Assembly: GCF_019913785.1 (NCBI RefSeq)
Contig: NZ_JAIOHK010000005.1
Coordinates: 1-44,602, forward strand
Length of the DNA stretch: 44,602 nucleotides
Reading direction: 5' to 3'
Source of the DNA: Altibacter sp.
GTDB taxonomy: Bacteria; Bacteroidota; Bacteroidia; Flavobacteriales; Flavobacteriaceae
Made by a program: the position numbers and the translations under genes. How positions within the stretch are numbered: the stretch's first letter is position 1; each line of letters opens with the position of its first letter. Shown piece by piece: positions 33,085-42,805 of this stretch. The notes beneath the pieces were generated by a model. That model was not told the origin of the DNA. It searched no databases and saw nothing but the letters and a program-made list of their open reading frames with translations.

Positions 33085-33102
33085 TATTGAAGCGCTTCAA
33101 TA
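33085..33102. promoter_or_regulatory. 18-bp perfect palindrome, LacI-family operator type
   Basis: TATTGAAGCGCTTCAATA is self-complementary over 18 bp with the central AAGCGCTT typical of LacI/GalR and CcpA-type sites. It lies 53 bp before the ATG of the secreted metallopeptidase; a weaker TATATTGG -7-like box (33122-33129) follows. A degenerate half-like copy (GGAAGCGCCTCAA) lies at about 33010-33022. No LacI-family gene is in the window. Confidence 0.7.
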
Positions 33103-33154
33103 ATTTAAAAAATAAAATCATTATATTGGGTTCTCTTAGATAAAACCAATCACT

Positions 33155-35224
33155 ATGAAAAAAATTATTTTTTTACTTCTTATTTTGCCGCTTTTAACAT
33201 GGGCACAGGAAAATAGACCAAACAAAATCTCTCAAGCTATTACTGATGCAAAACTTGTTTCTGGTGAATTTCAATCTTTTGAAATTACCAATCGACAAAC
33301 TAAAAATGCTACAGTAAATTATTCAGAAGCTGTAAATGATGGCGTTGTTTTTACAATTGACCAAACAAAGATGAATGAACTTTTGGCTCAAAACCCGAAA
33401 CAGATGCGTCTTAGCATTCCTTTTAAATCTAATGGTGAAATTATTTCGCTTGACTTGATTCAGGCAGATGTTTTTTCTCCCGATTTCAAGGCGTTTATTG
33501 ACACCGGGCAAGAAATCACAAATCAAGTAGATTTTGGAAAACACTATCGCGGGGTTATAGCGGGAAATGATAAATCACTGGTTTCAATAAGTATTTTCGA
33601 AACCCAAATAAGTGGTTTTATTGCTAGTGATGAAGGTAATTTTACAATTGGCAGACTTGGAGATTCCGAGCGTGATCATATTATTTATAGGGATAGTGAT
33701 TTAAAAGCTTCGTTCGAATTTACGTGCGCCACAGTAGACGATGGTGTCCCTTATACCGCAGAACAATTAGCAACCCCTAGTGCAATGGATCCGGGTGATT
33801 ACGTAGACATTTATATTGAAGCCGGACAAACTGTTTATAATGTACATGGTGGAAACCTTGCTAATACCGTTGCCTATATTACGGGCCTATTTGCACAGAG
33901 TTATATATTGTACGCAAACGATGGTATTTTAACACGAACATCAAGTATGTTGATATGGGTGAATCCAGATCCTTATGATGGCACTAATTCTACTGCTCAA
34001 TTAGCTAAATTTCATGCGCAGACAGATTTCTTAACGGGAGATCTTGGCCAATTAATTGAGATGCTTCCGGGTCATGGTGGATTAGCCAGTGGCTTTTCAG
34101 GGATTTGTCCTGCAGATTCAGACAATAGCCTATGTTATTCGGGAGTAAATTTAAATGTTCAGAATGTTCCAACATACTCATGGAGTGTAATGGTTGTTAC
34201 GCATGAGATGGGCCATCTTATGGGCTCAAGACATACGCACGCCTGTGTTTGGAATGGAAATAATACGGCCATAGACGGTTGTTCAACCACTGAAGGTGGT
34301 TGTCCTCAACCTGCAATCCCTGCCGGTGGTGGAACGATAATGAGTTACTGTCACCTCCAAAGTGTAGGCATCAATTTTAATCTTGGATTTGGCCCGCAGC
34401 CAACTGCCGTGATTCTAAACAATATTGAGGCTACCGGAAATTGCCTCACCGATGACGGGAGTTTAAACCCACCAACCGCGGTGTGTAAAACACATATTGT
34501 TATATTGGATGGTAATGGCGAGGCTACTATCGTTGTGGCCGATATTGACGGCGGTAGCTATGATGATGGTTCCATAGTATCTATGTCCCTTGATATCGAT
34601 ACTTTCAATTGTGATGATGTAGGTATGAATAATGTGACATTAACTGTTACAGATAACGATGGATTAACAGGTAGCTGTGTTTCGTATGTAGAGGTTATAG
34701 ACGACACAACCGCTGTGGTTACTTGTCCTGCCGATTTTAATGTAAGTATTCCTACGGGAACCACCTACGAACTTTTGGACTATCAGGGTGACATAACTGT
34801 TGCTACAGATATTTGTACTCCCAATATAGCAGCTACTACTCAAAGCCCATCTGCCGGAACCCAATTACCTGTGGGTGTACATGAAATTACACTTTCAGCC
34901 TTATTAGAGAATGGAAATGTAGTGTCTTGTACTTTCGAAATTACCGTTGAAGAGATTTTAGGATTGGAAGATAATTCGATTTTATCTAGCCTAGTCTTAT
35001 ACCCCAACCCAACAGTTGGCACGGTATATTTAAGCAATCCTGAAAATTTAGAATTGGAATCGCTTTCAATTTATGATATGACGGGAAGGCTTATTAAATG
35101 GGTTGATCTAAAAGATATGGGGACGGAACAATCGATTAATATTTCGGAATTGTCTGCCTCCATTTATTTTGCCATTATTCAAGATTCGCAAAGTAAGCTA
35201 GTCAAACAATTAATTATAAATTAA
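33155..35224 (+). CDS. secreted M12B/reprolysin-like zinc metallopeptidase, T9SS cargo
   Basis: 689 aa. The signal peptide ends LTWAQ (residue 18). The pro-region runs to about 190 and the peptidase domain from about 212 to 435. The zinc site HEMGHLMGSRHTH (H350, E351, H354, H360) is the metzincin HExxHxxGxxH, with the Met-turn at IMSYCH. After it come two beta-sandwich domains (about 445-640, HYR-like, CxADF pattern) and the T9SS type A sorting domain (LVLYPNPTVGTVYLSN to KLVKQLIIN). It is thus exported across the outer membrane by PorSS. Protein degradation outside the cell is the likely role. Confidence 0.92.
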   Translation: MKKIIFLLLILPLLTWAQENRPNKISQAITDAKLVSGEFQSFEITNRQTKNATVNYSEAVNDGVVFTIDQTKMNELLAQNPKQMRLSIPFKSNGEIISLDLIQADVFSPDFKAFIDTGQEITNQVDFGKHYRGVIAGNDKSLVSISIFETQISGFIASDEGNFTIGRLGDSERDHIIYRDSDLKASFEFTCATVDDGVPYTAEQLATPSAMDPGDYVDIYIEAGQTVYNVHGGNLANTVAYITGLFAQSYILYANDGILTRTSSMLIWVNPDPYDGTNSTAQLAKFHAQTDFLTGDLGQLIEMLPGHGGLASGFSGICPADSDNSLCYSGVNLNVQNVPTYSWSVMVVTHEMGHLMGSRHTHACVWNGNNTAIDGCSTTEGGCPQPAIPAGGGTIMSYCHLQSVGINFNLGFGPQPTAVILNNIEATGNCLTDDGSLNPPTAVCKTHIVILDGNGEATIVVADIDGGSYDDGSIVSMSLDIDTFNCDDVGMNNVTLTVTDNDGLTGSCVSYVEVIDDTTAVVTCPADFNVSIPTGTTYELLDYQGDITVATDICTPNIAATTQSPSAGTQLPVGVHEITLSALLENGNVVSCTFEITVEEILGLEDNSILSSLVLYPNPTVGTVYLSNPENLELESLSIYDMTGRLIKWVDLKDMGTEQSINISELSASIYFAIIQDSQSKLVKQLIIN

Positions 35225-35246
35225 ACCTATTGTTAGGTTACAGTAA

Positions 35247-35278
35247 AAAACCCCTTTTCAGCTTTGAAAAGGGGTTTT
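35247..35278. terminator. bidirectional terminator between convergent genes
   Basis: AAAACCCCTTTTC (35247-35259) and GAAAAGGGGTTTT (35266-35278) are a perfect 13-bp stem with a 6-nt loop and T-tracts on both strands. It serves the metallopeptidase (+) and the small lipoprotein (-). Confidence 0.92.
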
Positions 35279-35299
35279 GTTTTTATGACCTTGATTGCT

Positions 35300-35623
35300 C
35301 TATTCTTTCTTATAAATTTCCTCTATAATTATTCCAATATGCGCATCTTTTACTAATCCGCAATTAACGCGTCCTTTTACCTTGTATTTAATGCTAACCT
35401 TTAAACTGTCCTCATAAAATTCAGCTTGTAAATTTTCAGGCATATAAATGGTTGAGGCAGCATCCACCACCCATCCGCATCCGTCTAAAGCCGGGTCGCC
35501 ATAATATCTGATGATCGCATCTTCACAAGTAGTACAGCTAGTATCAGATACGGTTCCTTCCTTGCTTTTGCAAGCAGTAAGGATTAGTATGGTTGTAATT
35601 GCGATAAAAAATAACTTTTTCAT
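35300..35623 (-). CDS. small lipoprotein of unknown function
   Basis: 107 aa with a lipoprotein signal (MKKLFFIAITTILILTAC). The mature part has four more cysteines in two pairs (SCTTC, then DGCGW and NCG) and a C-terminal beta strand pattern (AEFYEDSLKVSIKYKVKGRV...AHIGIIIEEIYKK), suggesting a small disulphide-bonded beta domain. I do not recognise the family. It converges on the metallopeptidase gene and shares its terminator. Confidence 0.7.
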   Translation of the reverse strand: MKKLFFIAITTILILTACKSKEGTVSDTSCTTCEDAIIRYYGDPALDGCGWVVDAASTIYMPENLQAEFYEDSLKVSIKYKVKGRVNCGLVKDAHIGIIIEEIYKKE

Positions 35624-36369
35624 ACGTTGCTTATTTAAGGCAATATAGTGGTTTCTTTAGAAAACAAAAATAGCCTCTCCACTTCGGCTCCGCTCAGTGC
35701 AGGCTTCAGGATAGGTTTCTCATCGGTTTGTCATTCCGCACTTGATGCGGAATCTAACCACATCTCACATATAAGTGTCCCAAACCACCTACATTAACTT
35801 CGGTGGTCAGGCACAACATGCCTGCGCGCCTGCTGGCCCCTTCGCTAAAAACATTCACCGGATGTTTTTTAACACTCGGTCCGGTCTGGACGAGACTCAA
35901 GAACTCGCTTGTAAACAGTTATTTACTATGTGATTAGGTTTTGTTTATTGTTAGGATTACCTTGTTTTTAATCAATTATTCGGAATAAAGAAGCAATGTA
36001 ATATACACGGTGTTGTGCCTTCGTTATTTTTTTATTTCACTGTCAATTTTTTGAATTATTACTTCAATTCTAGGTAAAACTAATTTAAGCTGACGTCCGG
36101 CATTGCGCCCTCTCCAACGAACACCAGCTAAAATTTATTGCACTTTACGGGTAAACGTAAAGATATTTCAATTTTTGTAAGTAATTTGGTAAACTGAAAT
36201 TTACAACTCATTTCTTTGAATTACTCAATACTAAAATTTTGATGTACTAAATTTGAATAAAACGATTATATTACGGTGTTATTAAAGCTCGCAATACGTC
36301 GTCGTATATTACTTGAGAATTACATTAATACTTGTATTCATTTTAATAAAAAATATAAATTGAACTAAT
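35624..36369. other. 746-bp non-coding region with repeat, hairpins and inverted repeat
   Basis: This gap contains REP copy 1 (35661-35758) and an 8-bp stem AAAAACAT/ATGTTTTT around TCACCGG (35847-35869). It also holds a 10-bp inverted repeat AGGCACAACA (35809-35818) with TGTTGTGCCT (36011-36020), a perfect 7-bp hairpin CTTTACG-GGTAAA-CGTAAAG (36143-36162), and TAAATTTG (36248-36255, a -7-like box). The 35800-35910 part is more GC-rich than its surroundings. No coding frame is convincing. Confidence 0.6.
35661..35758 (+). repeat. REP-like interspersed element, copy 1
   Basis: It reads AGCCTCTCCACTTCGGCTCC..., then TTTCTCATCGGTTTGTCATT, and ends in the hairpin ATTCCGCA-CTTGA-TGCGGAAT (35733-35753). 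The first half also pairs (AGCCT...AGGCT, CACT...AGTG). The same orientation and wording occur at 39136, 43090 and 44507. Confidence 0.85.
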
Positions 36370-38988
36370 ATGAAACTAAAATACCTCTTACTTGCCTTAA
36401 TTTCTATGACAATAATAAACGTAAATGCCCAATTTATAGATGACATGGAGTCTTATACTGATGGTATGCCAATCTCTGTTGGTCATTGGACTGATTGGGG
36501 TTGTGGCGGTGGTATGGGATGCGCTATTATGGCATCTTCAGTTCAAGCACATAGTGGTAGCCTTTCAGGTTTAATTCCTGATGACGGAACTACAGATGCA
36601 GTTCTTGATTTGGGTAACAAAATCTTCGGCCAATGGGGCCTTGGATTCTATGCCTATATTCCATCTGGAAAAGTAAGTTATTACAACTTACAAGGAACTG
36701 TACCTGTTGGAGCTGGAGAATGGATTGTTGGAAATTTCTTTTTTAACCAAGATAACGCAAATCCAGGTGTTGGTAAAATTGACGATACTGCACTAGGTGT
36801 TGTACCCTTTGCATTCCCACACGATGAGTGGTTCTATATTGCTATGAACGTTGATATCAGTGCCGGTATTAATGCTTCTACATGGGAGTATTGGGTGGAT
36901 GGTGTAGAGGTCATTCCGGCTGGGACTCCCTTTACGGATAACGCCGGTACGTATCCTACAAGTTTAGGAGGCATCGACTTTTTCTCGATTACTGCAGACA
37001 ACATGATGTGGTTAGACACCTTTGTATACCAATCGGGTTTTGTACCAACAGCTAGTGGAGAAATGAACTCAATCACAGGTAATATTTTATTTGATATTGA
37101 TGATAATGGTTGTGCGCTGGGAGATATCTCGCCCGATAATATTATGGTAACAACAACAGATGGCATCGACACCATTAGCACCTATACAAATAGCGATGGT
37201 GATTACACCTTATACGTGGATCTTGGAAACTATACGACAACAGTAGATATTAACAACGATTTATTTAGTGTTTCTCCTCCTTCACAATCATCAAATTTTA
37301 TTGACTATGGCAATACCGATATTATAGACTACTGTATTTCGGTTGATGTTCTTGCTGATGATGTAAATGTTGTACTAGCCCCCACATCAGATGCGAGACC
37401 AGGATTTGATGCGCATTATCAAATACTATTCAATAATAGCGGCTCAAATACCACCAACGGGGATATTACATTAGTTTTTGATGACGCAAAGCTAGTTTTT
37501 TTAGATGCCGACATACTCCCGGATGTGATCAATAGCAATTCACTGACATGGAATTATAATGATCTGCTGCCTTTTGAGACTCGCGTAATAAATGTAAATT
37601 TTAATGTGTTTCCGCCGCCGCAGGTTGAGATAAATGATATATTGATGTTTACCACATCTATTACTCCATTATTAACGGATGTTAATGATATTGACAATAC
37701 ACATGAATTTAATCAAACAGTTATTGGATCGTACGATCCAAATGACAAACTTGTTCTTGAAGGTGATAGGCTTCAAATAGAAGATATCGATGATTATTTA
37801 CACTATATGATACGGTTTCAGAATACCGGGACAGCTTCTGCCATTAATGTATCGGTAGAGGATGTACTTGATGACAAATTAGATTGGAGCACTTTTACAC
37901 CCATTTCGTATAGTCATAGTGCAGTACTTGAAAGACGTAATGATAATACTTTTGAGTTTATTTTTAACAATATTAACCTTCCAGACAGTACATCAAATGA
38001 ACCCGGAAGCCATGGTCATATACTATTTAAGGTGAAACCTAAACCAACTGTAATTGTTGGAGATATCATTAGCGGATTGGCCAGTATAACTTTTGATTTT
38101 AACCCTCCCATTATAACCAATACCGTTATTACCGAAATCGTGGATAATGAAGCTCCAATTGCCAGTGATGACAATTTAGTGGTCATCGAGGGAGATAGTG
38201 GCACTGTAGATGTAGTATTTAATGATGTGGATATTGATGGAACTTTAGATTTATCGAGTATCATAATTACACAGCCTCCTCTTTATGGGACTTTGAATAA
38301 TAATGGAAATGGGACACTCACTTATATTCATGATGGCAGTGAAATCCCGGAAGATTATTTTAGATATACCATCAATGATAACGAAGGAACTACATCAAAT
38401 GTAGCCGTTGTAAGTATTGAAATCACCCCTGTAAATGACGCGCCTATTGCAAATGATGATAGTTTAGTTGTCGTTGAGGGAGAAAGTGGAGATGTAGATG
38501 TAGTATTAAATGACATAGATGTCGATGGCTCATTAGATTTGGGATCTATTTCAATTATTGATAGTCCTGTAAATGGATCTTTGATTGATAACGGAGATGG
38601 AATCATTACCTATATTCATGATGGTAGTCAAACGACAAGTGATAGTTTCAATTATACAATCAATGATAATGACGGGCAGACTTCAAATATAGCAGTAGTA
38701 TCCATCACTATTCTGCCTATCCTTGGGATAAATGATTCTAATATCACAAACTTCAACATCTATCCTAATCCAGCTAGCACAGAGATTCACATAGAAGTTG
38801 GAGTTGATACATTTCCTAGAAAACTAGAGATTTTTAACATTACCGGTAGCCTCCTATCTAAAGAGGTTCCTTCTCAAAATTCACATACATATCATATAGA
38901 TATAAGCAAATTATCAAGTGGCATATATTTCATAGCGATGACAAATCAAGATGGAAAAAGGATAATCAAAAAGATGATAAAGGAGTAA
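36370..38988 (+). CDS. large T9SS-secreted adhesin-like protein
   Basis: 872 aa. A signal peptide (to NVNAQ) is followed by a LamG/concanavalin-like beta-sandwich (about 20-225) and a CARDB/SdrD-like segment with NGCALGDISPDNI (about 235-315). Next comes a DUF7619-type repeat (about 455-595, SYDPNDKLVLEGDRL to ITFDFNPPI), two cadherin/VCBS-like repeats (about 596-795, APIASDDNLVVIEGDSGTVDVV...YTINDNEG), and a T9SS type A sorting domain (FNIYPNPASTEIHIE to KMIKE). It is a secreted or surface protein; binding partners are unknown. Domain limits are approximate. Confidence 0.85.
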   Translation: MKLKYLLLALISMTIINVNAQFIDDMESYTDGMPISVGHWTDWGCGGGMGCAIMASSVQAHSGSLSGLIPDDGTTDAVLDLGNKIFGQWGLGFYAYIPSGKVSYYNLQGTVPVGAGEWIVGNFFFNQDNANPGVGKIDDTALGVVPFAFPHDEWFYIAMNVDISAGINASTWEYWVDGVEVIPAGTPFTDNAGTYPTSLGGIDFFSITADNMMWLDTFVYQSGFVPTASGEMNSITGNILFDIDDNGCALGDISPDNIMVTTTDGIDTISTYTNSDGDYTLYVDLGNYTTTVDINNDLFSVSPPSQSSNFIDYGNTDIIDYCISVDVLADDVNVVLAPTSDARPGFDAHYQILFNNSGSNTTNGDITLVFDDAKLVFLDADILPDVINSNSLTWNYNDLLPFETRVINVNFNVFPPPQVEINDILMFTTSITPLLTDVNDIDNTHEFNQTVIGSYDPNDKLVLEGDRLQIEDIDDYLHYMIRFQNTGTASAINVSVEDVLDDKLDWSTFTPISYSHSAVLERRNDNTFEFIFNNINLPDSTSNEPGSHGHILFKVKPKPTVIVGDIISGLASITFDFNPPIITNTVITEIVDNEAPIASDDNLVVIEGDSGTVDVVFNDVDIDGTLDLSSIIITQPPLYGTLNNNGNGTLTYIHDGSEIPEDYFRYTINDNEGTTSNVAVVSIEITPVNDAPIANDDSLVVVEGESGDVDVVLNDIDVDGSLDLGSISIIDSPVNGSLIDNGDGIITYIHDGSQTTSDSFNYTINDNDGQTSNIAVVSITILPILGINDSNITNFNIYPNPASTEIHIEVGVDTFPRKLEIFNITGSLLSKEVPSQNSHTYHIDISKLSSGIYFIAMTNQDGKRIIKKMIKE

Positions 38989-39274
38989 GAAAATATCAGT
39001 CCTTCGATCAATAGGAACATCATCATATAGGAATATAGTCGTTGCAGAGGTCTTACTAGCGATATGATGAATTATGTACTTTTAATACCACTAGAGTTCG
39101 CTAATTCTTTTTAAATATGCCTGCATTCTGGCTTTAAACAAAAAAAGCCTCTCCACTTCGGCTCCGCTCAGTGCAGGCTTCAGGATAGGTTTCTCATCGG
39201 TTTGTCATTCTGAACCTGATTTCCATCAGGACTTTCGGAATCTACGATCAGGGAGATTATAGATTTGCTCCAAG
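38989..39274. other. intergenic region between convergent T9SS genes
   Basis: 286 bp between the adhesin-like gene and the first LRR gene. The right half (from 39136) is REP copy 2 and the start of the 322-bp duplication; the left half shows nothing recognisable. Confidence 0.5.
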
Positions 39275-39457
39275 CTACTTCTTAAGCAATTTTTTAGTGA
39301 ATTCACCTCTTGAAGTACTAACTTTTAGGAAATAAACTCCGCTTCTAAGTTTTGAAACATCTATTTGATGGGTTTTACCCTGTCTACTCATAACTAATTC
39401 CCCTAGTAAGGAGTAAATTTGTAGTGATTCTATTTCAATTGAGAAATTACTCTCTAT
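39136..39457. repeat. 322-bp duplication, copy A (REP element plus T9SS sorting-domain coding end)
   Basis: This block matches 43090-43411 with the same length and about seven differences by eye. It contains REP copy 2 (to about 39243, with CCTGA-TTTCCA-TCAGG in place of the GCGG hairpin), a short spacer and the last 61 codons (stop included) of the LRR protein at 39275-40795. The five changes in the coding part are all silent. Confidence 0.9.
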
Positions 39458-40795
39458 AAATAACACATCTTTAACGGGATTTGGGTAGAAACTGAAAAGT
39501 TTTTGGAGTTCATTTTCTGATATGGAGAGATCATCACAATCTTCTGTATTCTCTACGAGTGTTGTATGTGAATCTATCAAAATATTAGTATTGGGAGCGC
39601 TAGGATCATCTACAACCACACAGGTTAATTCTGGGCATTGTGTGCCTATAAAAAAGATGTTTTCATTGTTCCCATTTTTAATATTGGCAAATTGTAAATT
39701 GGGACTTTGAAAAAAACTTACAATATCCAAATTAGGATTCTGAGAAAGATCAACTTCAGTTAGTAAGGTTTCATCACAACCTATTATTTCTATATTTACA
39801 CAATTCTGCAATCCCGACAAACTTACTATGGGGTTATTTGAACAATGCAGGTCTGTTAAATTGATGTTACTTGATAACTCCAGATTTGGACCAATTAAAT
39901 TATTGTTTATTCCAATGTAAACTAAATTAGAATTTTGCGTAAAATCAATATTTATAATTTGATTGTTTGCACATTGTAAGTATTCCAAATTTACATTTTG
40001 TGCTAAATCTAACGTTGTTAATCCAATATCGGAACAATATAATTCAAGAAGTCCCGGACAGTTTGTAATATCTAATTCCGTTAATACCGTGTTACTCACA
40101 TCTAATATTTCTAAATTGGGATTATTGGGCAGATTGATTGTCGTTAATGGAGTACTATAAGCTTCTACCCATTCCAAACTTTGGTTACTTGAAAAGTCTA
40201 ATGCTTGTATTTGACTGCCTTCACAATAGACATTTCTTAGACTACTACAATCTGATAGGTTTATATTCTGAATGGCAGTATTTGAAAACCCTAAAACTTG
40301 TAAATCGTTAGCATTAGTTAGATTCACATTTGCAATATTTTGACTACCTATTTCTAAAACGGCAAGATTTGATAAATTTGAAACATCGAGCTCTGTAAAG
40401 TTATTGGCATATAATCCTAGGTTTAAAACAATATTCATTGGGGTTAAATCTATGGAAGTCAAATTGTTATTCCCAAGACTTAACGTTACCATTGCTGTTG
40501 GAAACAAAGAAAGGTCAATACTGTCAATCTCATTGTCATGAGCAAAAAGCTGAGATAAATCAACAAAAGCCTCAATACCTGTAAGGTCATTAATATTCCT
40601 ATTATTTATGATTAGGTCTGAAACGCCAATTCCATCTGTTGTTAAAAACTGGCCATCCAAAGTCCCCTCACTATCAATGCCTAAATCAATCAATACCTGT
40701 TCAAAATTAGCGTCAGGAACTAGAGTATATTGAGAAATGACTTGTTGTAAAAACAAGAGGTTTACTAATATGGTGAATAATAATCTAGTATTCAT
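39275..40795 (-). CDS. secreted leucine-rich-repeat protein with T9SS sorting domain (1)
   Basis: 506 aa. A signal peptide (MNTRLLFTILVNLLFLQQVISQ) precedes about 16-17 short LRR-type repeats (about 70-405), each roughly 21-23 residues, of the form NLEILDVSNTxLTELDITNC. A linker with paired cysteines (CPELTCVVVDD) and a T9SS type A sorting domain (FSFYPNPVKDVLFIESNF to KKLLKK) follow. The last 60 residues are identical to those of the second LRR protein. LRR surfaces usually bind proteins or glycans. It is exported and attached by PorSS. Confidence 0.88.
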   Translation of the reverse strand: MNTRLLFTILVNLLFLQQVISQYTLVPDANFEQVLIDLGIDSEGTLDGQFLTTDGIGVSDLIINNRNINDLTGIEAFVDLSQLFAHDNEIDSIDLSLFPTAMVTLSLGNNNLTSIDLTPMNIVLNLGLYANNFTELDVSNLSNLAVLEIGSQNIANVNLTNANDLQVLGFSNTAIQNINLSDCSSLRNVYCEGSQIQALDFSSNQSLEWVEAYSTPLTTINLPNNPNLEILDVSNTVLTELDITNCPGLLELYCSDIGLTTLDLAQNVNLEYLQCANNQIINIDFTQNSNLVYIGINNNLIGPNLELSSNINLTDLHCSNNPIVSLSGLQNCVNIEIIGCDETLLTEVDLSQNPNLDIVSFFQSPNLQFANIKNGNNENIFFIGTQCPELTCVVVDDPSAPNTNILIDSHTTLVENTEDCDDLSISENELQKLFSFYPNPVKDVLFIESNFSIEIESLQIYSLLGELVMSRQGKTHQIDVSKLRSGVYFLKVSTSRGEFTKKLLKK

Positions 40796-40882
40796 AATTA
40801 ATTTCTTTTATGCCAGTAAACACATTCAAGTGAGGACTCAGCTGTGTTTAACTAACACTTCTAAAGATTAATATACTTATAA

Positions 40883-42805
40883 TTAGTGATTAATTATAAG
40901 TATGGCGCTTAATATTAACGTTGCGTCATCATCATATATATGTAAATAATACGTCCCATTTAATAATCCAGCAACATCCACTGTTTTAACAATATTAGTG
41001 CTCTGATCGCTGTAATGAACTGTTTGATTTTCATCATAAATAGTAACGGTATACACTTGATATTCTTGTAATGAAAGATCAACCTCTAACAATGAACTAG
41101 CTGGGTTGGGGTAATAATAGATAGGCCCTGGTGGTGTAGAACAATCCGGTTCTCCGTCATTATCGTCCAAATTTTCAACACATAATTCATTAAATTGACC
41201 ATTACTTCCAACACCGCAAGGATTTTTTCCTCTTACAGAAACTACCCCTGTATCATTTCCTGCACCATTGCTAAGGGATTTTGGGGTATATTTTGAAAAA
41301 TAATCGTATTGCCATATAATTGGATTGTTTGGCGGTAGTCCTCCAAAAAAAACATGAGATTCATTAGGCTGCGGATAATCCCAAACATAAGTATCAATAC
41401 CATCTAATCTAAGATTACCATCGATAATTTTGTAATGAAGACCCCACTGACCTCCTGAAATTTCCATAGGACCATTTACAGAGGCATCTGGTACTGCTTG
41501 TGGTTTTCCAACCCACATACTCTGAGTTGCCAAAGTGCCTAGACTATTTACAATATTAAAATATCCTGGTTCTCCTACATTTTCATCCAACATACTCGTA
41601 ACACGTGCAGTAAAAGAGTTGCCCGAAGTTGCAATTATTTGCGTTTGTACATTCGGTGATGAAGTAACAGACAAAAGTCCAATATCAATTGAACTATAAA
41701 CCTCATATAAATGTGTATTATTTTCAAAACAAACGAAACAATCAATATTTGGTCGTATATAGGTATAACTATTTAAAAGTGTATTGTTCAAGACGGGCAA
41801 ATACCAAATTGCATTTTTCATTCTCTTTTTTTGGCCCAAGGTAAACCCATTATAACACGTAGGATAGGTATAACACATTAAATTTGTAGGGTCGGGATCA
41901 AAAGGATCACCATTAATATCATAATCTGAAATCCAATCGCCCGGATTTGGAATTGCTTCGTATTCACAATTTTCATCTACTTCCATATATTGAAGAGCAA
42001 ACCAGCTAATGCCCGGATTAGCAACAGTATCTGGAATATAATCGCCACATTCCCAGCCATTACTTACTTGTTGTTCATATAATGGGTGGTTTGGATCTGT
42101 GATTGGGTTTACGATTTCGGGGCAGGCATTTGGGTCACCGCTATTTTCATTTTCATCTAAGGTAGTACCATGAAAGGTATGAAACAAGAAAAGAATATGT
42201 CCCATTTCGTGAGATATTAGTTTTGTCCAAGTTGATGGTATCATTTCGTCCCCATTGTGATGTCCCTTAAATTTACCCCCAAGAATCATCGCAGAACCCC
42301 CTATATCATCGGTTCTCCCAAACATACCTCCTATAACACCACCATTACCTTCTTCAATATCAAAAAAATAAATATCTATACCATCACTATGGTTATTTGT
42401 ATTGAATATTGGCTCAGTTCCATTAGGAAACTCTCCTGGATTAGAATAATAATCAGGATCCTCAAAGAATTCGTCATTATCAATGTAGTCTATATTTCCG
42501 TCCCAAACAAAATGGATGCCTAAAGGGTCAAAATCATCGTATAGATATTTTAATTGCCTATTGATATCCTCTTTAGATTGTCCGAGTTTTGGTTCTGTTT
42601 CTTTTCTTAAAACATGAATGTATATTTTCAAATAAAAAATATCATTTGTATGATCCAAACCTCTCATCGCTTCAAGATGTGGTAAGTGTGAAGAGAAACC
42701 ACCGGTTTTACATAAATCAAACTCGCTTTTTGCCAAAAATGATTGGGCTGAAAAGAAAATAATAAGGGTAACTAAACATTGTCCCCATGAAAGTAATTTT
42801 TTCAT
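40883..42805 (-). CDS. secreted M43/pappalysin-like zinc metalloprotease with T9SS sorting domain
   Basis: 640 aa. The signal peptide ends around SFLAKS. The zinc site is HEMGHILFLFHTFHG (H199, E200, H203, H209): the spacing is that of metzincins, but the family-conserved glycine is Phe206. The Met-turn is TNLMCYT (M310), followed by GFTLGQKKRMKNAIW as in M43. A beta region (about 335-555) precedes the sorting domain (YYYPNPASSLLEVDLSL to LIINH). It may be an active secreted protease; the odd Phe should be checked. The large insert between H209 and M310 holds paired cysteines. Confidence 0.85.
   Translation of the reverse strand: MKKLLSWGQCLVTLIIFFSAQSFLAKSEFDLCKTGGFSSHLPHLEAMRGLDHTNDIFYLKIYIHVLRKETEPKLGQSKEDINRQLKYLYDDFDPLGIHFVWDGNIDYIDNDEFFEDPDYYSNPGEFPNGTEPIFNTNNHSDGIDIYFFDIEEGNGGVIGGMFGRTDDIGGSAMILGGKFKGHHNGDEMIPSTWTKLISHEMGHILFLFHTFHGTTLDENENSGDPNACPEIVNPITDPNHPLYEQQVSNGWECGDYIPDTVANPGISWFALQYMEVDENCEYEAIPNPGDWISDYDINGDPFDPDPTNLMCYTYPTCYNGFTLGQKKRMKNAIWYLPVLNNTLLNSYTYIRPNIDCFVCFENNTHLYEVYSSIDIGLLSVTSSPNVQTQIIATSGNSFTARVTSMLDENVGEPGYFNIVNSLGTLATQSMWVGKPQAVPDASVNGPMEISGGQWGLHYKIIDGNLRLDGIDTYVWDYPQPNESHVFFGGLPPNNPIIWQYDYFSKYTPKSLSNGAGNDTGVVSVRGKNPCGVGSNGQFNELCVENLDDNDGEPDCSTPPGPIYYYPNPASSLLEVDLSLQEYQVYTVTIYDENQTVHYSDQSTNIVKTVDVAGLLNGTYYLHIYDDDATLILSAILIINH

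Noticed and set aside
35809-36020. Integron attC site from the GTTGTGC-like inverted repeat
   Set aside because: The ends do not match RYYYAAC/GTTRRRY and no integrase or cassette gene is visible.
36834-38606. Several 80-115-aa antisense frames inside the adhesin-like gene
   Set aside because: They arise from the Asp/Asn-rich codons of the sense strand and lack any domain pattern.
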